Source: Helicobacteraceae bacterium
GTDB taxonomy: Bacteria; Campylobacterota; Campylobacteria; Campylobacterales; Sulfurimonadaceae
NCBI GenBank assembly: GCA_027081565.1
Contig: JALWKG010000099.1
Location: forward strand, 1-5,967
Reading direction: 5' to 3'
Length of the DNA: 5,967 nt
Every line of letters starts with the position of its first letter. Position 1 is the first letter of the stretch. Below the pieces are notes generated by a model. That model searched no databases. It was not told where the DNA came from and was given only the letters and a program-made list of their open reading frames with translations. Shown in pieces: positions 1 through 5,841 of the stretch. Position numbers and translations under genes: made by a program.

Positions 1-841
1 AAGTCTAAACTACCTCAATAAGAAGCCCGGCTACTACTACAGTGAGAAGGCGTTTATAGAAGAGATCCAGAAGACTTTGGCAGTTAAACCCGGCCACCGT
101 TTCCCCATCACCTACATCATGGAAGCGGCTGATGACATCTCCTACCTCACCGCAGACCTCGAAGACTCGGTAGAAAAAGGGATACTCTCTCTCGACGAGG
201 TCTACAACCTCATAAAAAATGCGTGTGAAAAAGAGGGTGAGACCTACCTTTTAGAGGTCATTGAAGCGCGATACAAACAGGCCAAGGCAAACGAAGAGCC
301 TTACCAGTTCAGTATGTTCTTTACCCTTGTGCGTGCCAAGCTGGTCACCTCTCTGGTCTTTCATGTCGTTGACATCTATCTGGAGAACCATGAATCCGTC
401 TTCAACGGCAACTTCAATGCAGCACTGCTGGAGTATGACAAAGAGAGCAAGTATTACAAAGCGGTCGAGATCCTGCAGAACATCTCCTCCAAACACATCT
501 ACGAAAACAGAGAAGTCCAGGAGCTCGAACTTCAGGGCTATGCCATCGTCAACGGCCTACTCAACATCTACAAACCCCTGCTTGAGTTGGATGCCGAGGA
601 ATTTAAACACTTGCTGAATGATGAGCGCATAGCGTGCTTTCTCTCTATGCGCCTCATCAAAAGGGTCTCCTCCAAACAGATCTCTGCGTACCAAAATGAT
701 GTCAATGCCTTAGATACTAAGGACACAGAGGGATACAAACTGCTTGAATGGTATTATAGAGTCAGACTCATAACAGACTACATCAGCGGTATGACCGACG
801 ACTTCGCACTGCATGAGTATCAGACACTTTCGGCGTATTAG
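1..841 (+). CDS. dgt: dGTP triphosphohydrolase (dGTPase), C-terminal part, 5' truncated by window edge
   Basis: The frame is open from base 2 to the TAG at 839-841, so the gene starts outside the window. The TTG at 77 is an internal codon, not a start, because coding continues upstream with matching composition. The product is a cytoplasmic HD-superfamily enzyme that hydrolyses dGTP to deoxyguanosine and triphosphate, affecting dNTP pools. The diagnostic stretch Y-I-M-E-A-A-D-D-I-S-Y, followed by A-D-L-E-D-S-V-E-K-G-I-L, matches E. coli Dgt closely; its aspartate is the fourth metal ligand of the HD site. The other ligands lie upstream and are not visible. The end of the protein, with R-L-I-T-D-Y-I-S-G-M-T-D and a closing H-E-Y-Q-T-L, also matches the Dgt C-terminus. 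Sampled lines are clearly richer in G+C than the downstream operon. Family assignment is firm; only the N-terminal portion is unseen. Confidence 0.93.
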   Translation, partial: SLNYLNKKPGYYYSEKAFIEEIQKTLAVKPGHRFPITYIMEAADDISYLTADLEDSVEKGILSLDEVYNLIKNACEKEGETYLLEVIEARYKQAKANEEPYQFSMFFTLVRAKLVTSLVFHVVDIYLENHESVFNGNFNAALLEYDKESKYYKAVEILQNISSKHIYENREVQELELQGYAIVNGLLNIYKPLLELDAEEFKHLLNDERIACFLSMRLIKRVSSKQISAYQNDVNALDTKDTEGYKLLEWYYRVRLITDYISGMTDDFALHEYQTLSAY

Positions 842-876
842 AGAAATAGTCTTCTCTTGATATAGTAAAAACTATA
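840..876 (+). terminator. Two small inverted repeats after dgt, possible terminator
   Basis: AGAGAA (840-845) pairs with TTCTCT (852-857) across a 6-nt loop, starting inside the dgt stop codon. Directly after it, TATAGT (861-866) pairs perfectly with ACTATA (871-876) across an AAAA loop, followed by a T-rich stretch (880-886). Both stems are short and A/T-rich, and neither is followed by a clean T run, so termination is only a suggestion from position. Confidence 0.3.
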
Positions 877-1012
877 CACTTTCTTTCCGTTATAGCACTG
901 TTGATGACAGTCGCATCATAATGATAACTTTTATAGATTTTTTATAGCGGTTAATGTAATGTATTTACACGATAAGTGTTTTTAAGCACAAGCTGTTTAG
1001 ATTATGTTAAAC

Positions 1013-1018
1013 TAAAAT
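1013..1018 (+). promoter_or_regulatory. Candidate -10 element for the siaC operon
   Basis: TAAAAT matches the sigma-70 -10 consensus TATAAT at five of six positions. It lies 28 nt before the siaC start, which would give a short leader still containing the GGAG ribosome-binding site at 1032-1035. No convincing -35 is seen at the right distance; this is common in Campylobacterota but leaves the call weak. The surrounding gap is A/T-rich and offers other poor matches, for example near 931-946. Confidence 0.25.
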
Positions 1019-1035
1019 TATTAATGTAAATGGAG

Positions 1036-1047
1036 TTGTAATTACAA
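1036..1047. repeat. 12-bp perfect palindrome abutting the siaC start codon
   Basis: TTGTAATTACAA is fully self-complementary and lies between the GGAG ribosome-binding site and the ATG; its last base is the A of the start codon. A related half-spaced version, GTAA-N5-TTAC, lies upstream at 956-968. It could be a repressor operator or a weak mRNA structure at the start site. In A/T-rich DNA it could also arise by chance. Confidence 0.35.
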
Positions 1048-1439
1048 TGGAAAACCTGAAGATAGAAGCAAGTAAGTATACTCCTCTTATTACTATGGAC
1101 ATTCAAAAGGGTGAAATTGAGATCAGAGGAAAATCCTATCCTGAAAATACTTTTGAATTTTACAAGCCTGTTTTAGAGTGGATAGAAAATTATCACAACA
1201 CCTCTAATCCATCACTGACACTTAATCTTGAGATCATCTACTTTAACTCCAGCAGCTCCAAGCTTTTTTATGATCTGTTTGATCTTTTAGAAGAGAACAG
1301 TGACGCGTTCAAGCCTGTGATCAACTGGATCTATGATGAAGAAAACGAAAGTGCTCTTGAGTCGGGTGAAGAGTTTATGGAGGACTTTGAAGATCTGAAC
1401 ATCAACCTTGTTGAAAAGTCAGGTCAGACTGCATCATGA
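1047..1439 (+). CDS. siaC: SiaC-like regulatory phosphoprotein (DUF1987)
   Basis: A 130-residue cytoplasmic protein with the DUF1987/SiaC signature: an early Y-T-P segment, I-E-I-R-G-K-S-Y-P-E-N-T (residues 24-35), then F-Y-K-P-V-L-E-W. SiaC proteins have a STAS-like fold and act as a phosphorylation switch: SiaB-type kinases phosphorylate them and SiaA-type PP2C phosphatases reverse this. In P. aeruginosa SiaC the target is a threonine in an N-T-S-S motif. Here the matching segment is Y-F-N-S-S-S-S-K (65-72), so Ser68 is the likely acceptor. The C-terminus is strongly acidic (about 97-117). The start is the ATG at 1047 with GGAG 11 nt upstream, a rather long spacing. The stop overlaps the next ATG by 4 nt, suggesting translational coupling. 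Family is well supported; the downstream partner in this organism is unknown. Confidence 0.88.
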   Translation: MENLKIEASKYTPLITMDIQKGEIEIRGKSYPENTFEFYKPVLEWIENYHNTSNPSLTLNLEIIYFNSSSSKLFYDLFDLLEENSDAFKPVINWIYDEENESALESGEEFMEDFEDLNINLVEKSGQTAS

Positions 1440-2389
1440 AGCAGAAAAAAGAGCTACAGGAACTTCTCCACACAATCTCGGAGAGTAATGATCCGATCTA
1501 CCAAAATACTGTCAAAGAGATCGAAAAACTATTTGCCCAAAAAGAGAAAAGACTTCAGCGCATCATAGACCATTCTGATAGACAGCAAATGGCTATTGTA
1601 CACCTGAATGAAGAGCTTGATGAGTACAAAGATCATTTGGAAAAAAAAGTACAAGAAGAGATGGCAAAGAGAAAAGCACAGGAGACACTGTTGATAGAGC
1701 AGTCCCGTTTGGCAGCTATTGCCGAGATGATAGACTCGGTAGCACATCAATGGAAACAGCCTCTGAACCTAATCTCCATGCAGACCTATATTTTGCTGCT
1801 TAAAGCCAATAAAAAAGAGGTCATAACGCAAGAGATCATAGCTGATTTTAACAAAGAGTTGATGAAACAGGTACATCATATGGTAGATACACTTGACAAC
1901 TTCAGGAGCTTTTTCAGACCGGCGACAGAAGCAGAGACTTTTTCGGCTAAAGAATCTGTTGACAGTGTTATGGACCTGATCCGTGATGATCTTATGGAAA
2001 ATAGGATCAAAACCTCTATTGAGCTCAAAAAAGATTTTGATCTGTATGGAAATTCCAATGAGTTCAAACACATCCTTCTTAATCTCATCAGTAACACAAA
2101 ATATGCTTTCAATGATAATGCGGTCGAGCAAAGAGTGCTCTATATCAATATCTTGGGAGATCAAAGGTCTATAGAAGTAGTCGACAATGCCGGGGGTATT
2201 CCTGAAAACATAATCGATACGATCTTTGACATGCACGTGACGAGCAAAGGAGACAAGGGTACAGGTATTGGGCTCTACATGGTACAGCAGATCGCACACA
2301 AGTTTCAAGGAGAGATGTCTGTAGAAAATGTGGAAGATGGTGCAAAATTTATATTTCGACTAAAGGAAAACGATGTCACTGATCACTAA
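1436..2389 (+). CDS. Soluble sensor-less histidine kinase with N-terminal coiled coil
   Basis: A 317-residue protein with no signal peptide or membrane helix, so probably cytoplasmic. Residues 1-90 are charged, heptad-like helix, including K-R-L-Q-R-I-I-D-H-S-D-R-Q-Q (38-51). The phosphoacceptor region is S-V-A-H-Q-W-K-Q-P-L-N (101-111) with His104. The ATPase domain (about 205-312) has an N box with Asn216 and Asn220, a G1 box D-N-A-G-G (250-254) and a G2 box G-T-G-I-G-L (275-280), so it looks catalytically intact. No PAS, GAF or periplasmic domain is present, so its input must come from a partner protein. No response regulator gene is in the window. The ATG overlaps the siaC stop as ATGA, with only a distant AGG (1421-1423) as ribosome-binding site, which implies coupling. 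Its position inside a Sia-type cassette, where a diguanylate cyclase might be expected as output, makes it the candidate output of the switch; this is inference. Confidence 0.87.
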   Translation: MKQKKELQELLHTISESNDPIYQNTVKEIEKLFAQKEKRLQRIIDHSDRQQMAIVHLNEELDEYKDHLEKKVQEEMAKRKAQETLLIEQSRLAAIAEMIDSVAHQWKQPLNLISMQTYILLLKANKKEVITQEIIADFNKELMKQVHHMVDTLDNFRSFFRPATEAETFSAKESVDSVMDLIRDDLMENRIKTSIELKKDFDLYGNSNEFKHILLNLISNTKYAFNDNAVEQRVLYINILGDQRSIEVVDNAGGIPENIIDTIFDMHVTSKGDKGTGIGLYMVQQIAHKFQGEMSVENVEDGAKFIFRLKENDVTDH

Positions 2390-2900
2390 TCTCGAAGCAC
2401 TTCTTGAAGAAGAAGGTGTTATCTTTTTAGCATATGGTGGCCTGTTTACCCAGGCTCTGATCGCAGGTATGACAGAGGCTCTTGAACAAAAAAGTGAAGA
2501 AGCTGATATTCCGGTTGGTATCTCCAACAAACTCTTTGTGATCTTTATAGAACTCTCTCAGAACCTGATGCACTATACCAAGCAAAAGGTTTTTGATCCG
2601 CTTAATCTTATTTATGTGCTCAAGCAGTCTGACCACTACAGTGTCTGTAGTCAAAACAGTATTACCAAAGAAGAAAAAGAGATACTTGAACCAAAATTAC
2701 TGCCTCTGAAGGATGCTTCAAAAGATGAGATCAAACAGCTTTACAAAGTGGCACGAAAAAATGGCAGGAACGCTCATGAAAAAGGTGGTGGACTTGGTTT
2801 TCTGGAAATCGCAAAAAAATCGGATGAACTTGAATATGTTTTTGAGCCTAAAAAAGATGGTACCTACCATTTCAAACTCTGCGCTAAACTAAAAATATGA
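2373..2900 (+). CDS. siaB: SiaB-family GHKL protein kinase (DUF6272)
   Basis: A 175-residue cytoplasmic protein matching the SiaB family, which phosphorylates SiaC-type proteins. It resembles anti-sigma-factor kinases (GHKL ATPase fold) and has no histidine phosphoacceptor region. Visible motifs are the N box F-I-E-L-S-Q-N-L-M-H-Y (58-68), with Glu60 and Asn64 in the expected places, and a glycine loop G-G-G-L-G-F (138-143) that contacts ATP phosphates. The usual D-x-G-x-G motif is not obvious, as is normal for this divergent group. The start ATG lies inside the histidine kinase gene (17-nt overlap) and is supported by AAAGGA at 2362-2367, 5 nt upstream. It presumably phosphorylates the SiaC-like protein encoded two genes upstream, opposed by the phosphatase encoded next. 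Alternative family assignments are unlikely given the neighbours. Confidence 0.83.
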   Translation: MSLITNLEALLEEEGVIFLAYGGLFTQALIAGMTEALEQKSEEADIPVGISNKLFVIFIELSQNLMHYTKQKVFDPLNLIYVLKQSDHYSVCSQNSITKEEKEILEPKLLPLKDASKDEIKQLYKVARKNGRNAHEKGGGLGFLEIAKKSDELEYVFEPKKDGTYHFKLCAKLKI

Positions 2901-2910
2901 TCTTGAAAGT

Positions 2911-2923
2911 TTGATGTGATCAA
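2911..2923 (+). repeat. Inverted repeat with the GTG start codon in its loop
   Basis: TTGAT (2911-2915) and ATCAA (2919-2923) are exact reverse complements separated only by the GTG start codon (2916-2918) of the phosphatase gene. With five pairs, only one of them G-C, and a 3-nt loop it would be a weak mRNA hairpin. An effect on initiation is possible but unproven. Confidence 0.3.
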
Positions 2924-5285
2924 TCTATACAGACTGTTTGTTCTTTCTCTGTTTGTGTTGTTTACTACAATGGCGCAGGCAGACAGCTTCAAGGTCTCTT
3001 ATGATCCTGATTATGCACCGTTTTCCTACACCCTTAAAGATAACCAAGCGCATGGGCTTTTTATTGATATATGGAAACTGTGGGCAGAGAAAAACGGTCA
3101 TAGCGTTACCTTTGTCAAAGCAAAGGACTGGAACGATGCACTTCAACTTGTAAAAGAAAACAAGACAGATTTTTTTCTTGGAACAGATCCTTATGAAACA
3201 TGGATGCAGGCAAGTTCGGCCTACTATAAAACAAAAACAGCACTTTTTATGCTGAAAAGCTTCTCTAAAGATCCTACAAGTATCGGGATCATTGGAGATG
3301 ACTATCGTGATGATCTCAAACAAAAATTCCCACAGGCTAAAATCATCTCCTATAATACGTACAGTGATCTTTTAGAGGCGTTGACGAAGCAGCGTGTTGA
3401 TGCTATATATGATGATGTTATTGCCATTACCTACTTTGCGATCGATCATAAGATCAACCACCTTATCCAGCAGACTTATCGTTACTCAATCGTTTCTGAT
3501 GTGTGTGCGATCTCTGCAAAACAGAAGAATATAACTGTCTTTGAAAAAGGTTTTAAAAAACTGAGTATCGGAGAACTTGAGAAGATCGAGAAAAACTGGA
3601 TCTTTGATGACACCTTGCATTTTTACAACAACATCTGCTTTCTTTCGAAAAAAGATCTTCTTTATGTGTATGATCCTGACTGGAAACCTTTTGAGTATCA
3701 GGACAAAGCAACCCATACGCATATGGGGATCATTTCCGACCTTATTGTGCTGCTTTCGAAAAAAACGGGCTTGAGCTTTACTCCTGTTGCTACTGAAAGC
3801 TGGAAGGCATCGGTAGAGGCAGTTAAAACAGGTAAGGCCGATATGTTCAGTGCCATACCTTTTTCAAAGGAAAACAGTGGGTACCTTAATTTTACATCAC
3901 ATGATCTCTATAGTTATCCGGCTGTCCTGGTCTCTCAAAAAAAGACACCGGTACTTTCAGAAAAGGAGATCGTTCAGCATACTATAGGCGTAGTCTCCGG
4001 TTCCACTTTGGGTCAGTGGATACAAAAGCGGTATCCCCATGCGGCAGTTGTCCAGCTGGAAAACACAGAAGCCGGTATGCAAGCGGTAAAACAGGGAGAT
4101 GTCGATTTTTTCGGGATCAACGGAGTTACAGCTGCCTATTACATTAATGCACTTGGATATGATGACTTGAAAATATATAAACAGCTTGATCACAGTTTTT
4201 CGTTGAAAGTCGCTATTTCAAAGCAACTGGATCCAGACTTATTAAAAGTTATAGACAAAGGCCTGACCAAGATCACAAAAGATGAACGTGCGGCTGTTTA
4301 CAGAAAGTGGATGCATGTCAAAGTCAGAAAAGAGACAAACTGGGAACTTGTCTTCATAGTAAGTGGCATTTTGTTTGGCATTATCATCATATTTGTTGTG
4401 TTGAACAAACGTCTTAACTTTTTGGTCAAACAAAAAACGGCAGAGCTTCAACAGCTTAATGAGGCGCTTGAGCAGACAGTGGCAGAAAGAACTAGAAATC
4501 TTACGGAAGTCAACCAAAAGATGCAGGACAATATTAATTATGCTGCACTTATCCAGAGTGCACTGCTTCCTGCTCCTAAAAAGATGCGCCTATATTTACA
4601 AGACTTTTTTATCATATGGCATCCAAAAGATACAGTAGGCGGAGATATCTACTTCTTTCATGAGGTCTCTCCGGGCGAATCACTTCTTTTTGTTATTGAC
4701 TGCACGGGACACGGTGTTTCAGGTGCTTTTGTGACCATGCTCGCGCAGGCAGTAAAAGAGCAGATCCTGGCCAAGTATCAACATGCAACAGATACCCCTG
4801 CATCGATCCTTTCATCCATGAACCGTGAATTCAACCAGCTTTTAAAACAAGAAGATATGCACTCAGATGTTGGCTTTGATGCGGCAGTAGTCCATATTGA
4901 TCTGACAGGAAGAATGCTTACCTTCGCTGGTGCGAATATACCGCTTTTTTATATTGATAAAGGTGCGGTGCATACTTTAAAAGCAGACCGCCAGTCCATT
5001 GGATATCAAAAAAATAAGCTGCAACAGCCTTATGAAGATCACAGGGTTGTACTGCAAAATGATATGAAGTTTTATCTCTCTACCGACGGTTTTGTTGATC
5101 AAAATGGTGGGAAGCATGGATATCCGATGGGTAAAAAGCGTTTTAAAGAGATACTCCTTTCCTGTTATACAAAATCGTTTGAAGAACAAAAAGAGTATTT
5201 GGTATCTGCACTCGAAGCATATCGCAGTGGTGAAGAGTACAATGATGACATCACACTCATCGGATTTGAAGTACGTGTTGACTGA
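2916..5285 (+). CDS. Transmembrane receptor with two periplasmic solute-binding domains and a SpoIIE/PP2C phosphatase (SiaA counterpart)
   Basis: A 789-residue protein. Residues 1-22 form a Sec signal peptide ending A-Q-A. Residues 24-235 and 245-468 are two bacterial type-3 solute-binding (SBP_bac_3) domains, opening with the parallel motifs Y-D-P-D-Y-A-P-F-S-Y (29-38) and Y-D-P-D-W-K-P-F-E-Y (252-261). One membrane helix (about 478-496) leads to a coiled coil (500-545) and a SpoIIE-type phosphatase (about 546-787). Metal-site aspartates are visible in V-G-G-D (577), D-C-T-G-H-G (595), S-T-D-G (724) and N-D-D-I-T (777-778), so it looks active. As the last gene of the cassette it should dephosphorylate the SiaC-like protein in response to a periplasmic ligand; this role is inferred from SiaA. 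Start: GTG after an in-frame stop at 2904-2906, with a weak GAAAG (2905-2909); a later Met would lose the signal peptide. P. aeruginosa SiaA has a different, HAMP-linked sensor, so no symbol is given. Confidence 0.9.
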   Translation: MINLYRLFVLSLFVLFTTMAQADSFKVSYDPDYAPFSYTLKDNQAHGLFIDIWKLWAEKNGHSVTFVKAKDWNDALQLVKENKTDFFLGTDPYETWMQASSAYYKTKTALFMLKSFSKDPTSIGIIGDDYRDDLKQKFPQAKIISYNTYSDLLEALTKQRVDAIYDDVIAITYFAIDHKINHLIQQTYRYSIVSDVCAISAKQKNITVFEKGFKKLSIGELEKIEKNWIFDDTLHFYNNICFLSKKDLLYVYDPDWKPFEYQDKATHTHMGIISDLIVLLSKKTGLSFTPVATESWKASVEAVKTGKADMFSAIPFSKENSGYLNFTSHDLYSYPAVLVSQKKTPVLSEKEIVQHTIGVVSGSTLGQWIQKRYPHAAVVQLENTEAGMQAVKQGDVDFFGINGVTAAYYINALGYDDLKIYKQLDHSFSLKVAISKQLDPDLLKVIDKGLTKITKDERAAVYRKWMHVKVRKETNWELVFIVSGILFGIIIIFVVLNKRLNFLVKQKTAELQQLNEALEQTVAERTRNLTEVNQKMQDNINYAALIQSALLPAPKKMRLYLQDFFIIWHPKDTVGGDIYFFHEVSPGESLLFVIDCTGHGVSGAFVTMLAQAVKEQILAKYQHATDTPASILSSMNREFNQLLKQEDMHSDVGFDAAVVHIDLTGRMLTFAGANIPLFYIDKGAVHTLKADRQSIGYQKNKLQQPYEDHRVVLQNDMKFYLSTDGFVDQNGGKHGYPMGKKRFKEILLSCYTKSFEEQKEYLVSALEAYRSGEEYNDDITLIGFEVRVD

Positions 5286-5324
5286 GAAGAGATAAAAAAG
5301 TGTCCAAGCTTCAAATCTTCAAGA

Positions 5325-5330
5325 TATAAT
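5325..5330 (+). promoter_or_regulatory. Candidate -10 (TATAAT) for the small winged-helix gene
   Basis: A perfect TATAAT lies 40 nt after the end of the phosphatase gene and about 50 nt before the proposed ATA start. The -35 region (about 5302-5307) is a poor match to TTGACA, as is usual in Campylobacterota. Transcription would begin near 5337 and give a leader of about 42 nt. This suggests the downstream gene is a separate transcription unit. Confidence 0.5.
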
Positions 5331-5349
5331 GTCATCTATAAAAAGACTA

Positions 5350-5364
5350 CTCTAAAGACTAGAG
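5350..5364 (+). repeat. Short inverted repeat just before the ribosome-binding site
   Basis: CTCTA (5350-5354) pairs with TAGAG (5360-5364) across AAGAC, and ends three bases before the AAGGA at 5368-5372. It is too weak for a terminator and has no T run. It could modestly structure the leader. Confidence 0.25.
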
Positions 5365-5367
5365 AAG

Positions 5368-5372
5368 AAGGA
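5368..5372 (+). promoter_or_regulatory. Ribosome-binding site that points to an ATA start
   Basis: AAGGA sits within the purine run GAGAAGAAGGA (5362-5372), a strong Shine-Dalgarno match. Six bases downstream lies ATA (5379-5381), in frame with the following gene. No ATG, and no GTG or TTG in the right frame, lies at suitable spacing, so this site decides the start. Confidence 0.5.
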
Positions 5373-5378
5373 TAATCC

Positions 5379-5735
5379 ATAAAACCAACTAAAAACAGAC
5401 CATCATCACAAAACAGACGTGGCGCACCGAAGAAAAAAGTGGGGCTTTCGGCTCAAGAGATCAAACGACGTAAGTCTAAAAAGAGTGCTTTGGAAACAGT
5501 TTATAAAGAAGAGGTCAAAGAGATGTTTATGTTGTGGTTTAAACGACAAAAGGCTGAAGCAGGGCATGTTATGACCAAGACGGATGTGCTTAAAAATATC
5601 ATTAAAAATATAGATAAAAAACAAGATGGTGTTTTGGAAGCGGCTATGAATGATCTTAAGACGGGTGGATACTTAGAAACCCAAGAAGATGGGTTTACAT
5701 TGGTGCTGACAGAAAAAGGCGCTAAGAGCCTTTAG
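5379..5735 (+). CDS. Small basic-tailed protein with probable winged-helix domain, apparent ATA start
   Basis: I do not recognise this gene as a named family. The frame is bounded upstream by TAA at 5373-5375. The first conventional start is the GTG at 5439 (98 residues), which has only a poor ribosome-binding site. Starting at ATA 5379, right after a strong AAGGA, gives 118 residues with a polar, basic tail (K-P-T-K-N-R-P-S-S-Q-N-R-R-G-A-P-K-K-K). A lysine/arginine-rich helix follows, then a C-terminal region that looks like a winged helix: V-M-T-K-T-D-V-L-K-N-I, an A-M-N-D-L-K-T-G-G-Y-L-E helix-turn, and a hairpin ending L-V-L-T-E-K-G. Nucleic-acid binding is plausible from the charge and fold but is inference. 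It probably has its own promoter (TATAAT at 5325). The reading frame itself is solid; the start is uncertain. Confidence 0.72.
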   Translation: MKPTKNRPSSQNRRGAPKKKVGLSAQEIKRRKSKKSALETVYKEEVKEMFMLWFKRQKAEAGHVMTKTDVLKNIIKNIDKKQDGVLEAAMNDLKTGGYLETQEDGFTLVLTEKGAKSL

Positions 5736-5750
5736 TTGATGTTGAATTAT

Positions 5751-5770
5751 ATATGAGCATGCTCTCATAT
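5751..5770 (+). terminator. Hairpin in the convergent intergenic region, possible terminator
   Basis: ATATGAG (5751-5757) pairs with CTCATAT (5764-5770) across a 6-nt loop, and the core GAGCATGCTC (5755-5764) is itself a perfect palindrome. On the plus strand it is followed by TT, then by T5 at 5780-5784 after a GAGGGCTG interruption; a T6 run lies further on at 5812-5817. It lies between two convergent genes, where a terminator is expected, but the tail is imperfect on either strand. Confidence 0.35.
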
Positions 5771-5841
5771 TTGAGGGCTGTTTTTAAGAAATAATATCTT
5801 CACTATTCCTCTTTTTTGAGAATTATCTATACTCTAAGAAA

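Noticed and set aside
77..79. TTG as the start of the dGTPase gene
   Set aside because: The same frame is open and coding-like back to base 2, and dGTPases are much longer than 254 residues, so this is an internal leucine codon.
968..975. CACGATAA as a flagellar sigma-28 -10 element
   Set aside because: The core CGATAA fits, but no TAAA-like -35 lies 15 nt upstream (only TTAA at shorter spacing).
1429..1444. CTGC/GCAG inverted repeat around the histidine kinase ATG
   Set aside because: Only four pairs with an 8-nt loop; expected by chance.
1769..2308. A long minus-strand open frame (179 codons) opposite the histidine kinase
   Set aside because: It lies wholly inside a gene with clear kinase motifs, and its product resembles no family and lacks a ribosome-binding site.
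2914..2919. ATGTGA, an immediate start-stop overlapping the phosphatase GTG
   Set aside because: A start followed directly by a stop could matter in regulation, but one chance occurrence at an A/T-rich junction is not enough support.
5715..5733. AAAGGC/GCCTTT inverted repeat over the end of the small gene as a terminator
   Set aside because: The stem is six pairs with a 7-nt loop, lies inside the coding sequence up to the stop, and has no T run after it.
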